From Lantana camara (lineage: Eukaryota > Streptophyta > Magnoliopsida > Lamiales > Verbenaceae), in assembly GCA_037501455.1 (NCBI GenBank), contig CM074858.1, forward strand, positions 14,434,501 through 14,498,500: DNA of 64,000 nucleotides, read 5' to 3'. The notes under the pieces were generated by a model, which was given only the letters and a program-made list of their open reading frames with translations, was not told the DNA's origin and did no database searches. Every line of letters begins with the position of its first letter. Position 1 is the first letter of the stretch. The translations under genes and the position numbers were made by a program. Of the stretch, positions 24,958 through 35,880 are shown one piece after another.

Positions 24958-27145
24958 TTAGAATAGTCGACCCTCGCTATCAATAGAGAAGCGAGGGGCC
25001 TTACTCCTAACTTTCTGTGCTTCCACCTTGTCACTCGGGCAGGTTCCGTCCCTTAGAAATTTAATGATGTCGTCAAGCCAACAAGGTTCGGAGGGATCAA
25101 TCATGTTTACTTCATCCGAGGGTCCCACCTCGCGAATTAGTGGCTTCTCCGTTCTAAGGAATGTGACTGAACGCTCGCAGGAACCTTCCAGAGCGGATGC
25201 AAACTTGGAAAGAGCATCCGCACGCTCGTTTTCCACTCTTGGGACCTGTAACAGATGGAATTCTTTGAATTTGGAGATCATTTCCTTAGAGCATGCCAGG
25301 TACAGCACCATAGTGGCTTCTCGAGCATCATAAGTGCCATCGATCTGACTTGCAATCAGCTGGGAGTCAACATATGCAGTGACTCGAGCGGCTCCATTCT
25401 GGAGGGCTATCCTGAGCCCCTGTATTAGAGCCTCATATTCTGCCTCGTTGTTGGTGACCTGGAACGCTAGTTTGATTGCGTAGTCCACTTCCGTTCCATG
25501 AGGGTCCCTGAGGGTCACCCCGACTCCCCCCCTTGTGAGGTCGAGGAGCCATCTGTGTGCAGAAGCCACAGCCCCTCTTCCACCGAGGGCACAGTACCCA
25601 GATGGAAGCGCTCCACTAACAAGTCCGCCACTGCCTGAGCCTGTATCGCCGTGCGAGGCTCGAAAGTGATCTCGAACTGGCTGAGTTCAATTGACCATTT
25701 GATTAACCTCCCTGAGACGTCCGGTTTGGAAAGCACTTGTTTGAGGGGTTGATCTGTGAGCACCGTGATGGAGTGAGCCTGGAAATATGGTTTTAACCTC
25801 CGGGAGGCATTAAAGAGCGCAAAAGCAAATTTCTCTATCTCCATATATCTTTTCTCCGCTCCCTGCAGGGTCTTGCTTAAGTAGTAAACTGGCAAATGCC
25901 TCTGTTCGCGTACAGCTACGAGGGCAGCGCTCGTGGCTTCTGAGGAGACTGAGAGGTAAATAAGTAAGTTTTCCCCTGGGTTAGGTTTGGTCAGTAACGG
26001 TGCGCTCGAGAGATAAGTCTTCATATCCTGCAGGGCTTTCTCACATTCCTCGCTCCAAGCGAAATTACGAGTGTTGAGCAGGATTTTGAAGAAAGGCAGA
26101 TTCCTGTCGACTGAGCGAGAAATGAATCTGTTCAAAGAAATGATCTTGCCCACCAGCACTTGGATCTCTCTCACATTTCGAGGAGAGGGAATGTCAAGGA
26201 TTGCCTTTATTTTCTCTGGATTGGCCTCTATGCCTCGCTGGCTGACCATGTACCCCAAGAATTTGCCACCCCGAATACCAAATATACACTTGGAAGGGTT
26301 CAATTTCATTCCATAATGACGTAGGATGTTGAATGTTCGCTTGAGATCCTCCAAATGGGAGTGTTGACGCTCGCTTTTGATAATCATGTCATCCACATAG
26401 ACTTCCATGGACTTTCCAACTTCGCGCTCAAACATTCTGTTGACAAGGCATTGATAGGTTGCTCCTGCGTTCTTGAGCCCGAAAACAGCATAATCTTGAA
26501 ACAATAGACGCCCACATGGACCACAAACGAGGTTTTTGGGCGATCCTCGGGGGCCATGAAGATCTGATAATACCCTTGGAAGGCATCCATCACGCTCATA
26601 AGTTCACACCCTACCGTTGAATCCACTAGCTGATCAATCCTCGGTAGAGGGTATGCTTCTTTGGGGCATGCTTTGTTGAGATCTGCGAAGTCGTTGCACA
26701 TGCGCCACTTATTAGCGCTCTTGGGAACGAGTACCACGTTGCAGAGCCACTCAGGATACAAGATCTCCTCTATGTACTGAGCCTCCAGAAGTTTGTTAAC
26801 CTCCTCTTCGATGACCTGCCTCCTGAATCCATGAACGTCCCTTTTCTTTTGGTTGATAGGTTTGAAGACGGAGTCCACATTGAGCCTATGGACAATGACG
26901 CTTGGATCTATTCCAACGAGATCAGAAGCCTTCCATGCAAACACATCAAGGTTCTCTCGAAGAAAATCAACCATCATGATCTGTGAGGGACCGTCGAGAT
27001 TGGAGCCAATTTGCGTGGTTTTATCCGGATTTCCTGGCTCTAATTCGATGGTCAGGAAATTTTCAGTGGGTTCCATGCGAATTTCAGGCCGAGGGGATTC
27101 GAGCGCCCGCTTTTTACCCGTAAGCTTACCGTCCGCTACTGCCAA
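24958..27145 (-). pseudogene. Tat reverse transcriptase, RNase H and second RNase H
   Basis: Three overlapping frames. The first (27145-26384) has FLRENLDVFAWK, LVPKSANKWRMCNDFADLNK (RT palm) and DAFQGYYQI. A frameshift near 26500 leads to the second (26504-25515), with the catalytic VYVDDMIIKS, FLGYMVSQRGIEANPEKI, then the ordinary RNase H. A second shift near 25540 leads to the third (25569-24958), an archaeal-type RNase H beginning LHTDGSS...GGVGVTLRDP with TNNEAEYEALIQGL and ALSKFAS. The double RNase H is diagnostic for the Tat clade. With two shifts the polyprotein cannot be made. Confidence 0.93.
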
Positions 27146-27271
27146 GGGATCCTGGCCCTCGCCTTCTGAAGAGGAACCCTCGACAGCACCGGGAGGGCCG
27201 TCCTCCGCGCCTTTGTCCCCGTTCGCTGCTCTCTTCTTGTTCTTCTTCTTATATAGCTTGGCCCTTTTGCG

Positions 27272-29975
27272 CTAGGGGCCATCCTCATCAAATTTGGGAA
27301 AATCCACTGACTTCTTGGTGCAGCCTGCCTGGATAGTCTGTTTGGGTTTGTGGCTTCGAAGGGAAAGGATGTAGCATTCCCAGGCCTCTTTGACGTTGCA
27401 CAAAACCTCACCCGTCCCCTCGGGGGTGGGGAATTTGACTTTCTGGTGGTAAGTTGAAATTATTGCCTTGAAGTCAACGAGCGTCAGGCATTCGATGATG
27501 ATGTTATATGGGAGGTCCACTTCAACTACTGTATAAAGAACGCTCAGAGTCTTCCGCTGTGGAGCGCGACCAAAAGAGGTGGCCAAGCGAATTTGTCCGC
27601 GAGGGACAATCTCTGAACCCCCAAAGCCGACGAGGGCTGTTCTAAGGGGTTCGAGGGGAATGTTTGTTATTTTCACCTTTTGAAATGTTGAGTACGGGAG
27701 AACATTCACAGAGCTTCCACTATCAATTGACACCCTCTTTACAACGTGGTTATGAACGTCTAAACTAACCACCCTGGGGCAGTCAGAGGTTTCACCGACC
27801 CCATGGGGTGTTACAATGTGCTCTAGGTCTTTTTCTGTGAACCCTACACTGTCGTTCTCCTTCGAGCGTGAAGAGCTATCGACAGAGAGTATAGGCTTGG
27901 GCTGGGAAGGTCTCCGATCATAACTTCGGACATGGCGGCACCGGGACGCATTAGAATCTCCTCCCGAGGGTCCCCCAGCGATCATGCGGATGACCGTAAA
28001 GGGTTGGTTCTCCATATCGGCGACCTTCTGTTTGTTGCGCTCACTGGATTCAGGGCGGTGATGGCGTGGGCTTCTTGAGCGCGAGCGGCTCCTTCCCCTG
28101 GCTCTCGCTCGCTCGGAGCAATGTTCATCATACCTCTCTAGTATCTTCACAAATTCTTTGAGGTGCCCCCCAGCGATGAGCCTCCGGATCTCGCTCTCCA
28201 ACTGGCGACACTCATTCGTGTCGTGTCCTTTCTGTTTGTGGAAGGCACAGTACTTTCCCGAGCGTTTTTTAGCCTCAGTTTCCCTCATCTTAGGCGGCCT
28301 TTTGAACAGTTTCTTGTCCGCCATGGAATAGACTTCGGCGATTGGACGGTTGAGGGGGATGCGCTCGTATCCGCGAGGGGGCAGAGAATTCCTTCGAGTG
28401 GGCACTGGGCTTCGGCGGCGATTTCTGGATTCTACCCTGTCCTCCGTGCCCCGACTGGTTCGAGGAGCATTGGCAATTTTCTGTTCCCTCGCAATGTACA
28501 TGTCTTCAAGGGTGAAGAAAGAGTTAGCTATATCCCTAACCTCTATCAGCGAGCGTGGCTTTCTCTTTGCCACTTCCTCCACGAACTCCTTGCTGACATA
28601 ATTTTTCATGTTGACGGCCCCAAAGAGCACGTGCCTCAAGAAATCCATTGAGGGCTTCTCCACTAGCAGAATTTCCTTGTTAAATCTGCCCATGAAGGAC
28701 CTGAGCGTCTCATGGGGTCCTTGTACTAGGCTGTAGAGGGTCGTGGCAGCGGGTGCAGGAGCTTTCAAGGAACTGAAGTGGCTCATGAAGGCATCAGTCA
28801 AGTCATTGTACCCTCGGATGGAGTGGGGAGGCAACTTCTTATACCATTCTTGGGCCATCCCCGCGAGGGACGTAACAAACACCAGGTGCATCAAATGCAC
28901 GAAGTGATCCAAGTGCTTGGCCAGATCTGTGGTTTCGTCGTACCGGTTGACCGACGTGGGAATTTTTCCCTTCCCGGCGCGGGCCATCAGAACATCGTCA
29001 ACGAGGGGCGAACCGCCTGTCAAAGGACTGTGGTTCCCGCCATCGCGGTCATATTCCTCGCTGGCTTCCTCCCTCCAGCGGCGAGGGACTTGGTTGCGTG
29101 GAGGACGAGCGTCTCTGGCCTTGGACCTCTCATCCCCCTCGTGGGGGATTTGAGACCGCACTCGAGAGAGCTGTCCCACTATGTGTTGGAGATCTTCCAG
29201 CTGGTCCTGCACTGTGGCCAACCGAGGGTCGTCTCCTTCCCTCCTATTGGCTCTTCTGGTGGTCCGGGTTGGACCTCTTCTTCAACATCTCGTCTCGCGG
29301 GGGGATCTTTCTCCTTCGCTCCAGGTTGCAGCGGCGGATTCGCCCTCGGACGGGCTTCTTTTTCCTGCGCTGGAGGTGGTGGAGGTGACTGGGCCCCCAG
29401 CACATTCTGTGCCATCATGAGGGGATGGACCGGGAGACCATCAAGTGGAGGGGCCGCCCTCGAGCCTCCCACCTGGGGGAAGTAAGTGGAAGTGAAATGA
29501 CCCCAGGCGTTTTGCACTGCCTGCGCTTCACACTGAGTGTAGAGCACCTTAAGTTGTTCTCGGGTTAGGGGTGGCATCTCCACTCCTTGGATCTCCTTTG
29601 GCATGGAGATGGGAAGTTGCAGTGTGCCCACTTGGTAGGGCTGAATCATGGGCATCATACCCGGCATCATTCCGGGCATCAAGGGGGGTTGCACATATAT
29701 GAACCCCGACGGTGGCATAGCCATGGAATAGGCAGCGGGATTGGTGACGGGGTGACGGGTTGAAGCGTCGCCGGGGGAATAACGGAACTAATCCCCTCAC
29801 CTGTAATTCCTCCGACCGAGAGAGTTCCAGTCGCGGTCTCTCTGTCTCCAGCTCCACTCCCAACAACTGGTGGGATCGTACCACCGGCCGGTGTACTGTT
29901 ATTTATGTTTTCCTCATTAACGGGGGGAAGAGCACCCCTGTCATCTAAGACTCCGGATCTCATTGCGGTTACCAT
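27272..29975 (-). pseudogene. Tat gag and protease
   Basis: Gag starts near 29975 and continues through frames 29724-29179 and 29221-27272, so two frameshifts (near 29720 and 29220) break its N-terminal third. The middle holds the gag core (AQEWYKKLPPHSI, SLVQGPHETLRSFMGRFNKE), followed by an arginine-serine-rich stretch and a short zinc motif KYCAFHKQKGHDTNECRQLE of the Tat type. The protease follows in the same frame with the active site SIDSGSSVNVLP (D-S-G, near 27712-27730). Gag is rich in methionine and proline at the start (PLMPGMMPGMMPMIQPY). Confidence 0.92.
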
Positions 29976-30055
29976 GATCGGAGTGACTTGGTGTTACTGC
30001 TCAACTAGCTCAGGGAAGAATCTGATGAAGATGAAGATGGTGGTGATGGATTTCC

Positions 30056-30073
30056 TAAAGACGGCGCCAAAAA
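30056..30073 (-). promoter_or_regulatory. Primer-binding site of the Tat element
   Basis: Directly after the 5' LTR the minus strand reads TTTTTGGCGCCGTCTTTA. The TGGCGCC core is common to primer-binding sites of non-chromovirus gypsy elements. Confidence 0.8.
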
Positions 30074-30936
30074 TGATGGTGTAGAAACTGAAAAAGAATT
30101 AGAACACCAACACTTTTAAGATTTGTTTAAAAAGGGAAAGACCATCACAGGCGAGGCGCCTCAGGAACTGGGTTTCCTTTTGAGCGTGGGTTCTTCCAGC
30201 TAGGATAACACCAAGAATGCAGGCGTGACAGAGATGCAACTATGGTGCGTGAAAATGTGGAGCTTGAGAAGAAGATAGAAAAGCAAGGGAAATGCCCAGT
30301 TTTATGCAGGGTATTCTTGTGGAAGAAGATGACTTGGGAAGAATGCATCTGCTTCCCTCTATTTATATGTTAGGGAGGAGGGTGGTTTAGGTAATTTGAC
30401 CATGTGGTCCCAAACCTGTATCGCCCTAACACGTGGCGACCTGTGACGGTATGAAAGTAATGCCTCTGAAAAGTGGGCGGCTTGTCAGGGACGAGGTGCA
30501 TGCTGCCATTGTGTCAGAGGTTGTTGGTGAGTGTTGAGCGTCCGGAAAGGCTTTAGATAGGGGAATCAGGCGAGCGGATGCCTGCGCCCTGGTGTATCCC
30601 TTGCCCGAGCATCAGTGACGCTCGTAGGGACGCACGAAAGGGTTCGCCCCAGCAGATGTCCATCGAGCGTCAACAACCCGAGCGCGTTTAAGGATGGGCC
30701 CTCATGAAGCGCTTACCTGGGATGGGATGGCCTTGAGGACCCCAGCCTGGGCGTCGGGATGGACAGTTGGAACCCTTGCTCGAAAAATGGGCCGAGGCTC
30801 ATGGGCTTGGATCCGTAGTCAAGCAAGTGAATGGGCTGGGTCGTCCCGCGAGCCCATTAATGCAAGCGTCCAAGCTCTAAGTAAGTAGATGGTGACACGT
30901 GGACGGCTCTGATATGAGCGTGAGTTTGTCTCATCA
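30074..30936 (-). repeat. Tat element 5' LTR
   Basis: Same ends as the other LTR (TGATGG...CTCATCA on the plus strand). A minus-strand TATA box (ATATAAATAG) at 30359-30368 would drive gag-pol toward lower coordinates. Confidence 0.95.
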
Positions 30937-30941
30937 AGGAG

Positions 30942-31084
30942 GACGAAAATAAGATTTTTCTAAAATATTAAGTAGTAAACAAAAAATTTCAAAATTTAGG
31001 GGAGCGAAAATCCAAAATAAGAAGGATAAAATTAAAATTTTCGAAAATATATAGGTGATAAACAAAATAAGATTTTTAAATTTT
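30942..31084. other. AT-rich relic flanking the Tat insertion
   Basis: The words GCGAAAATCCAAAATAAGAAGG here and GCGAAAATCCAAAATGAGCAG before the left LTR (18557-18577) are similar, so Tat landed in, or next to, a locally duplicated AT-rich sequence. No gene. Confidence 0.5.
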
Positions 31085-31230
31085 TACTTACAGTTCAAGA
31101 ATTTGTAGGATGTTCTTTCACACTGGTCCCCTCCAAGTTTTAACCGACTGTCAACTTCTTTAGTTGAATCCAAACAGTATCCCATATCATTAATGACTTG
31201 GATCACAATTACCATATAATAGCATACCAA
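31085..31230 (+). promoter_or_regulatory. Upstream region of hydrolase gene 1
   Basis: About 140 bp conserved with the upstream region of gene 2 and with the orphan copy near 18300. It includes TTCACACTGGTCCCCTCC and GACTTGGATCACAATTA, and a TATA-like CCATATAATA (31212-31221) about 80 bases before the start codon. Conservation upstream of two genes and a gene-less copy mostly reflects shared descent and is not proof of regulation. Confidence 0.5.
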
Positions 31231-31301
31231 AGAAATTCCAGTTCCCATTAAAAAGGCAAAATATTGATTCAAACGAAAGAATATCGAAGTAGTGCGAAAA
31301 A

Positions 31302-32776
31302 ATGAGTGAGGATAGCGAAAAGAAGCATTTCGTGCTGGTACACGGGTTCGGCCACGGAGCCTGGTGCTGGTACAAACTTGTAAGCTTGCTGAAGGTTAAT
31401 GGACAAAGGGTCAGTGCATTGGACCTCGGAGGTTGTGGGATCAACCCCATGAAGCTGCACGAGATTTCTTCGATTTCCGACTATTTGCAGCCATTGATGG
31501 ATTTCTTGGCTGCTCTTCCTGATGATGAGAAGGTGATATTGGTTGGTCATAGTTATGGTGGGTTTCCCATTGCCTTGGCCATGGAGAAGTTCCCTGGAAA
31601 AGTATCATTGGCAGTTTTTGTCACAGCCTACATGCCTAATTGGGAAGATGCACCAGCAAGTTTTATGCTGGAGGTTTGAAATCTGAATCATGTGTTCTTT
31701 TCTGTAATTTGCTTGTTCCAAAGGTTTAAATTCAGTCCCCTTAACGCGTTAAAAGAAAAGGAATAGTTACAGTAACATACCTTGACAATTACAAAACCTC
31801 TCAAATAATTGATGTTGTGTGATTGATGAACTTCGATGGTTTCGTTTCTAGTTTCAATGAACACAAAATTTTGTCTTAAACGCAATAACAAGATTTTAGG
31901 AGGAACTTTTGAAATTTTCAAACCTCAATTAAAGTTTTGGTAATCCAGTGAAATCTGACGTCATTTATTAGTAGAATGGTACTTGAAATTTACATGTCTA
32001 AATTAAAGACACATTCCTCTTAGGTTTAGTAAACTTGGCATTTTCAAGATAATTGTATATTTGTACAGTTACTTTTTGTTTCAAAAATCTTGATTCATAA
32101 CATAAATCCCATCTCTGAGATTGAATTGTTTATACAATATTTTAGTAATTACTAATTCCCAAAATAGTATATCTACCATCTTAATCTAGATTAATATTTT
32201 CTTGTTCTTGCAACCTGACTTGCTCTTTATAAACTTGTTTGAAATCAGTTCTTCAATAGGAACTCAGCAGAATCTCTCATGGATTGCAAGCTAACTTTCA
32301 ATCATGCCTCACAAAACCTGCCAATTACAGCAGATTTTGGTCCAGATTACATGGCAGCCAAACTTTATCAACACTGTCCCATAGAGGTAATTAATTACCA
32401 CTAAATTACAAAACAAAACCAAAAATGTTCTGCAATCAAGATTGATCATCACATATCAATTTACCCTCTTTTTTTTTTTAAATAAAAACTTCAGGATTTG
32501 GAATTAGGAAAGATGTTGATCAGACCGAATTTGTTTTTCTTGGAGGAATTGGGCAGCAAATGTCTGCTGTCGAAAGAGAGATACGATACGGTAAAGCGTT
32601 GCTACGTATTATGTGAGGGTGATGAGGTTATGAATGAAGATTTCCAGAAGTATAACATTGAGAAAAGCCCTCCAAATGAAGTGATTTCTATAGAAGGTGC
32701 TGGTCATATGGTCATGCTAACGAAACCTCACCAGCTTTGCTCTTGTTTGCTGGAATTATCTGAGAAATATGCGTGA
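31302..32776 (+). CDS. Alpha/beta hydrolase, methylesterase (SABP2/PNAE-like), copy 1
   Basis: Three exons, 31302-31673, 32249-32386 and 32495-32776, give 263 residues, the usual size of plant methylesterases. All introns are phase 0 with GT-AG ends; the first donor is an unusual GAG|GTTTGA. The protein has the oxyanion region VLVHGFGHGAWCW (residues 11-23), the nucleophile Ser84 in VGHSYGG, Asp213 in CEGDEVM and His241 in GAGHMVML, so the whole catalytic triad is present. The family hydrolyses small methyl esters such as methyl salicylate, methyl jasmonate and methyl indole-acetate, or alkaloid-type esters, in the cytosol. The usual GHSLGG elbow is GHSYGG here, so the substrate cannot be told. 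About 36 of 263 residues differ from copy 2. I see no break and it is probably functional. Confidence 0.93.
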
Positions 32777-33000
32777 AATATGAAATTGTAACGTGGCGTT
32801 TAGATTTATCTCCAATATTTGTAATATCTTTGATGCCTGAGGTTTGTTTTGGTTCCACATATGTATATGTGGATAATTTTAAAGTTTACGGGGACACAAA
32901 CAATTTTTAAATTTCAGATTTATATATTTTATTATAGGTTTGTGTCTTATTAAATCATTATAAAATAAAATTTTTTCTTAGTTTTATATACTTAGAAATT
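32777..33000. other. 3' flank of hydrolase gene 1
   Basis: Contains the likely 3' untranslated region, with TTTGTAATATCTTTGATGC, also found after gene 2, then AT-rich DNA leading into the second 1.8-kb repeat array. No further gene. Confidence 0.6.
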
Positions 33001-34188
33001 CAAAACAAATATTTTAGACCAATATAACGTGGAACCACAAATATTCTAAAATAATATAACATCAAATCGTTAAAATTGATCATTGAAGTGGATTCTTTTG
33101 TACAAGTTGATTAGAATTACCCATTAGAGAAAGGGAAGTGCCCTAAAATGGAGGAAATTTATTGGAACTAGCCACTTGGAGTTATATATGATATGACCAA
33201 ACAAATTACAAATAATAATTAATGAGTTCATTCTTCAGCTAAATTTTATGGGTTCGAATTCTGTTTGGGTAAAAAAATGTTATGAGTTCATTCTTCAGGC
33301 AAATGTTATGGGTTCGAATTCTGTTCAGGTAAATAATAATTAATGAGTTCATTCTTCATGTAAATGTATATTCTAAAAAAAAAAGATTACAAATCACAAT
33401 GATGAACCAGATACGATAAAACAAATTTATGGCCCCATATATATATATTGGTGAAACCCATCAGCTAGTTTTTGAGGTGAGTTAGCACGAGTATAAACTT
33501 TCACGATATGAAACAAACATATGGACCCAACCAAACAAAACAAAATAAAACAAATAATTGAAAATTTTGCAATTCATAATTTAAGGCCGGGTATGGACCC
33601 CAACCAAACAAAACAAAATAAAACGAATAATGGAAAATTCTACAATTCATAATTAAAAACCGAACATAAACTTTCAAGATATGAAACAAGTATATGGACC
33701 CCAGCCAAACAAAACAAAATAAAATGAATAATTAAAAATTTTGCAATTCATAACTTAATTATTTGTTTTAACTTGAAAACTGACCGAAATCACATCATAT
33801 AACGATGGTATCATCCATTGTATATTTTATGAATGCATCATATATACATACATATTTTGATTTTTATAGCCGAATAAGTAATTAGATGGGTAATTATGAA
33901 TTTTAGAGATCAACAAAATCGCAATCAACAATACACTACAAAAAATCTGTCCATCATAAAAGATCAATCAATATTTTTTACTGGAAACAACGTACCGACA
34001 TCCTTTAAAAAAAAACTCTTGTTAAAATTTGGTACCAACGTATTTCCATTGAAATTTTATTTGTAAAAAAATGCCAATGACAAATAACTGGTTTAAGTTC
34101 TGTAAATACTAATAATGGAATTGTTCCTTTGATTTTCCATTGGTAATATTTCCAACGGACGAAAATTAGTTTTAGTTCTTAAGTTTAT
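33001..34188. repeat. 1.8-kb unit array 2, first part
   Basis: Starts mid-unit at CAAATATTTTAGACC, passes CACTACAAAAAATCTG (33934) and the CCGACATCC landmark (33996), and is cut by the Athila-like insertion. Near 33223-33360 a block containing GAGTTCATTCTTCA and GGGTTCGAATTCTG occurs two to three times in a row, a local expansion missing from array 1. Confidence 0.8.
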
Positions 34189-34221
34189 CAATCATAAAGA
34201 AGACGAAATAATGAGTTATCA

Positions 34222-34238
34222 AATCCCCCCACACTAGC
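34222..34238 (-). promoter_or_regulatory. Polypurine tract 1 of the Athila-like element
   Basis: The minus strand reads CTAGTGTGGGGGGATT directly before the LTR start TGATAACTC. A near copy lies at about 35466-35484. Confidence 0.8.
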
Positions 34239-35465
34239 CATTTACTCGTCCTCGAGGAATCATGAAAATCAAATGGAAACAATACCACCCATCAAACACG
34301 AACACAAAGGCAATCATCGAATTCTCGCCTAAACAAGTCTCGCTCATCAACACACTACTCAATTGCATAAAATCCAACAAATTAGTATAAATAGCATACC
34401 CTCGTGTAGTGTAGTGTGAATTGAACGAAAGAATGTACAAAGACTAGATTGATTAGTCTATGATTTCCGCCTAAGTACCAATTATCAACTTCGAATGCAT
34501 CTTTCACTCCAATCTCCACTAATGTAGTTAACTCATGACTCGGATCGATAGGTCTTTCGAGCTTGTAATGTAAGGCTTAGGGTAAGGGTTAGGAAAATTT
34601 TGGAATTTAGTGACTAACACACCAAACTTACACATTTTACAATAAAAACCCGTGGTATTTCTCTAATTTTCATCTACCGGACTCCCCTTGTTTTGCCTTA
34701 TACAACTAAATTCCCCCCTTTACTCATCGAACTTTTTATAACTCAAACACACTCTTACTTTTTTTTTTTCTTTCACAATTTTTTTTTTTTCTCTGCTCAT
34801 TTTTTTCTTTCTTGACTTCTTTTTCCCTTATTTTCAACATTGCTCAATTTCTCTTTTTTGTCAACTTTCAACTTTCAACACAAAAGGATAACAAGGAGCC
34901 CAAAGACATCTAAAAATTTCAAACCCAAAATGAGCAGGCAAGGTGTGATTTAAAATAGGGTAGGGATAATAATATTGTGCATCGGCTTGTAACGTGGCTA
35001 AGAAGAAATTTTGCACAACATTCAGGCTCAGCAGGGTCAAATGGGATAATTTTATTTGTGAAAAGATCAAGAAAAGGCTTACCACCGACAACGATCGCCT
35101 AAGTCACTTCCCAAATCAATCATTAACTAAAAATTTCGTCTCGAAGGGAGCTAAGATGCATTCTAATCAACTTTTAGACTTAATTGAAAAACATATACTT
35201 CTCTATCTAGGCAGAGCACATTAATTCGTTCAATGGTGCGTGAAAAATGAAGGTATAAAATTATACTAATTCATCAAATCTCACACAAATTTCATGCATG
35301 TAACAAGCCTAACTCGGTCTTGCAAAATTCAACAATCAAACCTAATAGAAAGCATTCAAAACGGGAGAAATATTTCCACAATTATCATCATCCTCAAGTT
35401 CGAAGTAAAATCACAAGTTCAGCCACAAAAACAAAAATTTCAAAAAAATTTCAATTCTCGCACTA
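34239..35465. other. Non-coding 3' region of the Athila-like element
   Basis: About 1.2 kb between the two polypurine tracts. It is T-rich on the plus strand around 34740-34860, with short meaningless frames. This corresponds to the long untranslated stretch that Athila-type elements carry after pol. Confidence 0.6.
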
Positions 35466-35484
35466 GTAGACCCCCCCACACTTA
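35466..35484 (-). promoter_or_regulatory. Second polypurine tract
   Basis: The minus strand reads ATTTAAGTGTGGGGGGGTC. It shares the AGTGTGGGGGG core with the terminal tract about 1.25 kb away and could act as an internal plus-strand primer or be a duplication. Confidence 0.6.
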
Positions 35485-35880
35485 AATCATGCATTGTCCT
35501 CAAGGCATAAGAAAAATGAAGATCTAGAGTAAAGAGGACTTCCCTGAAGTTCAGGTTGGGGAGGTAGGGCGTCTGGGCATGTAAATTTCCCATTTAATTT
35601 GAAATTCTGGAAGTGGCGTGGGTTCTAGGCGTGACCACGCTCAAGGGTCATGTTATCAGAAAATTGACAGCAGTTATCAGCAGCATATCAGCGTTATCTG
35701 GGCCAAGTTACACGCTTCTGCAAGACATAAAATGGCAAAAAATCAACACAAACACCACGAGAACCAAAAAAAAAACAAAAGAAAAAGAAACTGAGGGAAG
35801 AAAATGGCGCCTAAATCGCCAAAACTTGGGTTGCCTCCCAATAGCGCCCTTGTTTAATGTCCTAGGCTCGACAAGACTTG

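Larger units (their letters stand above)
18578..30936 (-). mobile_element. Tat/Grande-like Ty3/gypsy retrotransposon with antisense gene
   Basis: Two LTRs of 866 and 863 bp bound a 12.4-kb element whose gag-pol runs on the minus strand. Flanks are AGCAG (18573-18577) and AGGAG (30937-30941), a 5-bp duplication with one mismatch. The PBS (TTGGCGCC...) follows the LTR at 30074 and the polypurine tract (TTTGGGGGGCAAAA on the minus strand) precedes the LTR ending at 19443. Pol order is gag, protease, RT, RNase H, a second archaeal-type RNase H, integrase. The second RNase H and the extra antisense gene at the 3' side are known marks of the Tat lineage. Frameshifts and stops in every module make it inactive. 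The first ~205 LTR bases differ at about eight places, so the insertion is not very old. Confidence 0.95.

Noticed and set aside
28163..29485. Long plus-strand frames opposite Tat gag
   Set aside because: Shadows of the GC-rich gag on the minus strand. The true antisense gene of this element is at 20038-22991.
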